Assembly (NCBI GenBank): GCA_007123425.1
Contig: SKLC01000134.1
Span: 1-7,079 of the forward strand
Reading direction: 5' to 3'
Source of the DNA: Nitriliruptoraceae bacterium
Lineage (GTDB): Bacteria; Actinomycetota; Nitriliruptoria; Nitriliruptorales; Nitriliruptoraceae
Length of the DNA stretch: 7,079 nucleotides
This document shows, piece by piece, positions 5,094 through 7,079 of this stretch. Below the pieces are notes generated by a model. The model made no database searches, was not told the DNA's origin, and worked only from the letters and a program-made list of their open reading frames with translations. Each line of letters begins with the position of its first letter. The first letter of the stretch is position 1. The translations under genes were made by a program, and so were the position numbers.

Positions 5094-5903
5094 ATGAGCG
5101 AGGCAGCCTCGACCGACGCCGCGCACGCCGACACGGTTCAGTGGCCCGAGGACGACCTCGAGGTCGAGGTGGCCTCCGGCTGGGACGTCCACGGCATCAC
5201 CAACGGCGGCTATCTGCTCACCACCGTGGTGGGCGCGCTGCGGTCGCTGGTCGACCTGCCCGATCCGCTCGCCGTCAGCGCCCACTACCTGGCGCCGTCC
5301 CGAGCGGGCGCGCTCCACCTGACGCCGCACCCCGGCCGTCACGGCCGTGGACACGCGACCGTGGGCGCTACCGGCCGGCAGGCATCGAAGCCCATCGTGC
5401 AGGCCACGGCGACCTTCGCCGAGCTCGGCGACCGTGAGCCCGGGCCGACCGAGCGGATCGAGACCTCGCCGCCGAGCCTGCCCGCACCCGAGGCCTGCTC
5501 GCCGCGCCGCGGGTTCGCGGAGGAGGGCCTGGGCCGCCGGCTCGACCTGCGCCTGCACCCCGAGGACGCAGGCTTCGGCGACGGTCATCCGTCCGGCCAC
5601 AGCCGCACCCGGGGCTGGGTCCGCTTCGCCGACGGCCGCCCGCCCGACACGCTGGCGCTGCTGCTGTTCGCCGACGCCTTCCCGCCAGCGGCGTTCAACA
5701 CGGGGCTGCCGGTGGGCTGGGTCCCCACGGTGCAGCTGACCGTCCACGTGCGCGCGCGTCCCGTGTCGGGCTGGATCCGGGGCGCCTTCACGACCCGTGC
5801 CATCGCTGGCGGCTACCTCGAGGAGGACGGCGAGCTCTGGGACGAGCAGGACCGCCTCGTGGCCCAGTCGCGTCAGCTGGCCGTGCTCCCACGGCCGAGG
5901 TGA
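5094..5903 (+). CDS. acyl-CoA thioesterase, double-hotdog (TesB-like) family
   Basis: A 269-residue protein built of two hotdog folds. The first carries NGGYLLTTVVGAL (37-49), the helix-start motif of this family, and SAHYLAPSRAG (62-72); the second carries LLLFADAFPPAAFN (189-202), PTVQLTVHVRARP (211-223), AGGYLEEDGELWDEQDRLVAQSRQLAVL (238-265). By my alignment to E. coli TesB the catalytic triad Asp-Thr-Gln could correspond to Asp194, Thr212 and Gln261; this is tentative. The ATG at 5094 has GGGGAG six bases upstream. Family knowledge: these cytosolic enzymes hydrolyse acyl-CoA to free acid and CoA. Beside the racemase it could relieve CoA trapping by poorly degraded branched intermediates. 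The linker between domains (about 115-150) is Pro/Arg-rich. It is in the same reading frame as the racemase, separated by one TGA and 72 open bases. A dehydratase-like hotdog role is a less likely alternative. Confidence 0.85.
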   Translation: MSEAASTDAAHADTVQWPEDDLEVEVASGWDVHGITNGGYLLTTVVGALRSLVDLPDPLAVSAHYLAPSRAGALHLTPHPGRHGRGHATVGATGRQASKPIVQATATFAELGDREPGPTERIETSPPSLPAPEACSPRRGFAEEGLGRRLDLRLHPEDAGFGDGHPSGHSRTRGWVRFADGRPPDTLALLLFADAFPPAAFNTGLPVGWVPTVQLTVHVRARPVSGWIRGAFTTRAIAGGYLEEDGELWDEQDRLVAQSRQLAVLPRPR

Positions 5904-5975
5904 CCACGACGGCACCCGCCCCCGGTGTCGACATCGCCGGGAGCGAGACGACCACGACCGCGAGAGGAACGATCT

Positions 5976-7079
5976 GTGAGCACCGAGACCGGCCCGCTGA
6001 CCGGCGTCAGGGTCATCGAGTTCGCCAGCCTCGCGCCCGCGCCCTTCGCCTGCACGATGCTGGCGGATCTCGGGGCGGAGGTCCTGCGCATCGACCGGCC
6101 CGGCGGCGCCGCTCGGGACAGGCACACCGACCCGCTGCTGCGGGGGCGCTCGACCATCGAGGTGGATCTCAAGGCGCCGGCGGGCAGCCAGCTCGCCCGT
6201 GACCTCACCGGTGCCGCCGACGTGCTCGTCGAGGGCTTCCGGCCGGGTGTGATGGAGCGCCTCGGGCTCGGTCCGGAGGACTGCATGGGCGCCAACCCGC
6301 GGCTGATCTATGCGCGCATGACCGGGTGGGGCCAGTCGGGGCCGCTCGCACCCCGGGCGGGGCACGACATCAACTACCTCTCGATCGCCGGCGGCCTGCA
6401 GCCGATGGGGCGCGCGGACGATACGCCGCCCCCGCCGCTCAACCTGGTGGCGGACTTCGGTGGCGGGGGGATGCTGCTCGCCCTGGGAGTGATCACCGCG
6501 CTCTACGAGCGGCTGAAGTCCGGACGCGGCCAGGTGGTCGACGCGGCGATGACCGACGGCGTCGCGATGCTGACCGCCTCCCTGCACGGGATGCTGGCCT
6601 CGGGCGCGTGGCAGGCCGAGCGCGGCGCCAACCTGCTCGACGGCGGCGCGCCCTTCTACGACACCTACCGCACGGCCGACGGCGGCTTCGTCAGCGTGGG
6701 CGCCCTCGAGCCGCAGTTCTACGCAGAGCTCCTCGACGGCCTCGGGCTCGACCCGGCGCAGCTGCCGGACCAGCACGACCGTGCGGGCTGGCCCGAGCTG
6801 CGGCGCCGGTTCAGCGAGGTCTTCGCCAGCCGGGACCGCGCGCACTGGGAGGAGGTCTTCGCCGACCGGGACGCCTGCGTCGCGCCGGTGCTCTCCCCCA
6901 CCGAGGCCGTCGACCATCCCCACAACCGCGCTCGCGGGACCTTCGTCGAGATCGACGGCCTCACCCAGCCCGCGCCCGCGCCCCGCCTGTCGCGCACGCC
7001 CGGCCGCGCACGAGGGCACGACGGCGCGGCGCGGCATCCCGACGGGCTGCGCGGCTGGGGTGTGGCCGTCGACCGCTTC
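5976..7079 (+). CDS. alpha-methylacyl-CoA racemase (CoA-transferase family III), cut at right edge
   Basis: All 368 codons to the right edge are open and no stop is reached; since the family is about 360 residues, only the last few residues should be missing. It starts MSTETGPLTGVRVIEFASLA (GTG start, GAGAGG eight bases upstream). Signatures: LADLGAEVLRIDRPGG (29-44), DLKAPAGSQLARDL (64-77), VEGFRPGVMERLGLGPEDC (85-103), MTGWGQSGP (115-123), GHDINYLSIAGGL (129-141), LVADFGGGGM (157-166). Residues His130, Asp160 and Glu245 (in GALEPQFY) match the catalytic His126, Asp156 and Glu241 of the Mycobacterium tuberculosis racemase with a constant offset of four, which argues for racemase over CoA transferase. 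Family knowledge: it interconverts (2R)- and (2S)-2-methylacyl-CoA so that branched-chain acids can enter beta-oxidation. It probably forms an operon with the upstream thioesterase. The 72-bp gap before it holds nothing else that I recognise. Confidence 0.92.
   Translation, partial: MSTETGPLTGVRVIEFASLAPAPFACTMLADLGAEVLRIDRPGGAARDRHTDPLLRGRSTIEVDLKAPAGSQLARDLTGAADVLVEGFRPGVMERLGLGPEDCMGANPRLIYARMTGWGQSGPLAPRAGHDINYLSIAGGLQPMGRADDTPPPPLNLVADFGGGGMLLALGVITALYERLKSGRGQVVDAAMTDGVAMLTASLHGMLASGAWQAERGANLLDGGAPFYDTYRTADGGFVSVGALEPQFYAELLDGLGLDPAQLPDQHDRAGWPELRRRFSEVFASRDRAHWEEVFADRDACVAPVLSPTEAVDHPHNRARGTFVEIDGLTQPAPAPRLSRTPGRARGHDGAARHPDGLRGWGVAVDRF

Noticed and set aside
5900..6202. GTG overlapping the thioesterase stop (GTGA) opening a 100-codon frame starting MTTTAPAPGVDIAG
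   Set aside because: Translational coupling looked possible, but the frame runs out of phase through the racemase and becomes low-complexity; no own ribosome site or homology was recognised.
4404..7037. Very long open frame on the minus strand (877 codons) opposite the thioesterase and racemase
   Set aside because: It is antisense to two well-recognised genes and overlaps the dehydrogenase. Its translation is Arg/Gly/His-rich low-complexity without domains, as expected from the opposite strand of high-GC codons.
1..7079. CRISPR array, insertion sequence, phage, toxin-antitoxin or defence system
   Set aside because: I saw no direct-repeat arrays, terminal inverted repeats with a transposase, or defence-type domains; base composition is even and all genes are metabolic or regulatory.

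Overview
The window is GC-rich, bacterial and gene-dense. An F420-dependent oxidoreductase of the Rv3520c type, GTG starts, strong G/C third-position bias and protein families shared with mycobacteria all point to an actinobacterium. I cannot name the genus. I see no mobile element, CRISPR array, tRNA or rRNA. All eight genes are of recognisable families, so this looks like an accessory catabolic locus, not an unprecedented system. The least explained part is the regulatory DNA between the genes.

Layout, left to right. A minus-strand pair comes first: the N-terminal 77 codons of an enoyl-CoA hydratase (1-231, running off the left edge), preceded in its operon by an F420-dependent LLM-class oxidoreductase (253-1275). 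A 242-bp divergent region with several inverted repeats follows (1276-1517). On the plus strand are then a TetR-family repressor (1518-2144) and a short-chain dehydrogenase/reductase (2265-3023). Convergent to these, on the minus strand, are a universal stress protein (3061-3495) and an acyl-CoA dehydrogenase (3617-4888). A second divergent region with nested palindromes (4889-5093) separates the dehydrogenase from plus-strand genes for a double-hotdog acyl-CoA thioesterase (5094-5903) and an alpha-methylacyl-CoA racemase (5976 to the right edge, stop codon not reached).

Together these genes look like a beta-oxidation module for 2-methyl-branched acyl-CoAs, such as isoprenoid-derived or sterol side-chain acids. 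The racemase would supply the (2S) epimer, the acyl-CoA dehydrogenase would introduce the double bond, the hydratase would add water, and the SDR could oxidise the 3-hydroxyl. The thioesterase would release CoA from stalled or end-product thioesters. The F420 enzyme would do an additional redox step that cannot be assigned from sequence. No thiolase, acyl-CoA ligase or transporter is visible here. This pathway is inference from families and neighbourhood.

The most interesting observation is regulatory. The word TCGCTAGGT occurs upstream of the TetR gene, the SDR gene and the divergent dehydrogenase/thioesterase pair, and a related palindrome ending in TAGGGG lies upstream of the F420 oxidoreductase. 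All seven CTAG tetranucleotides I found by eye lie between genes and none within genes. I propose these are operators of the TetR protein encoded in the middle of the locus. The alternative is that part of the word is simply a -10 promoter box of the TAGGNT type.
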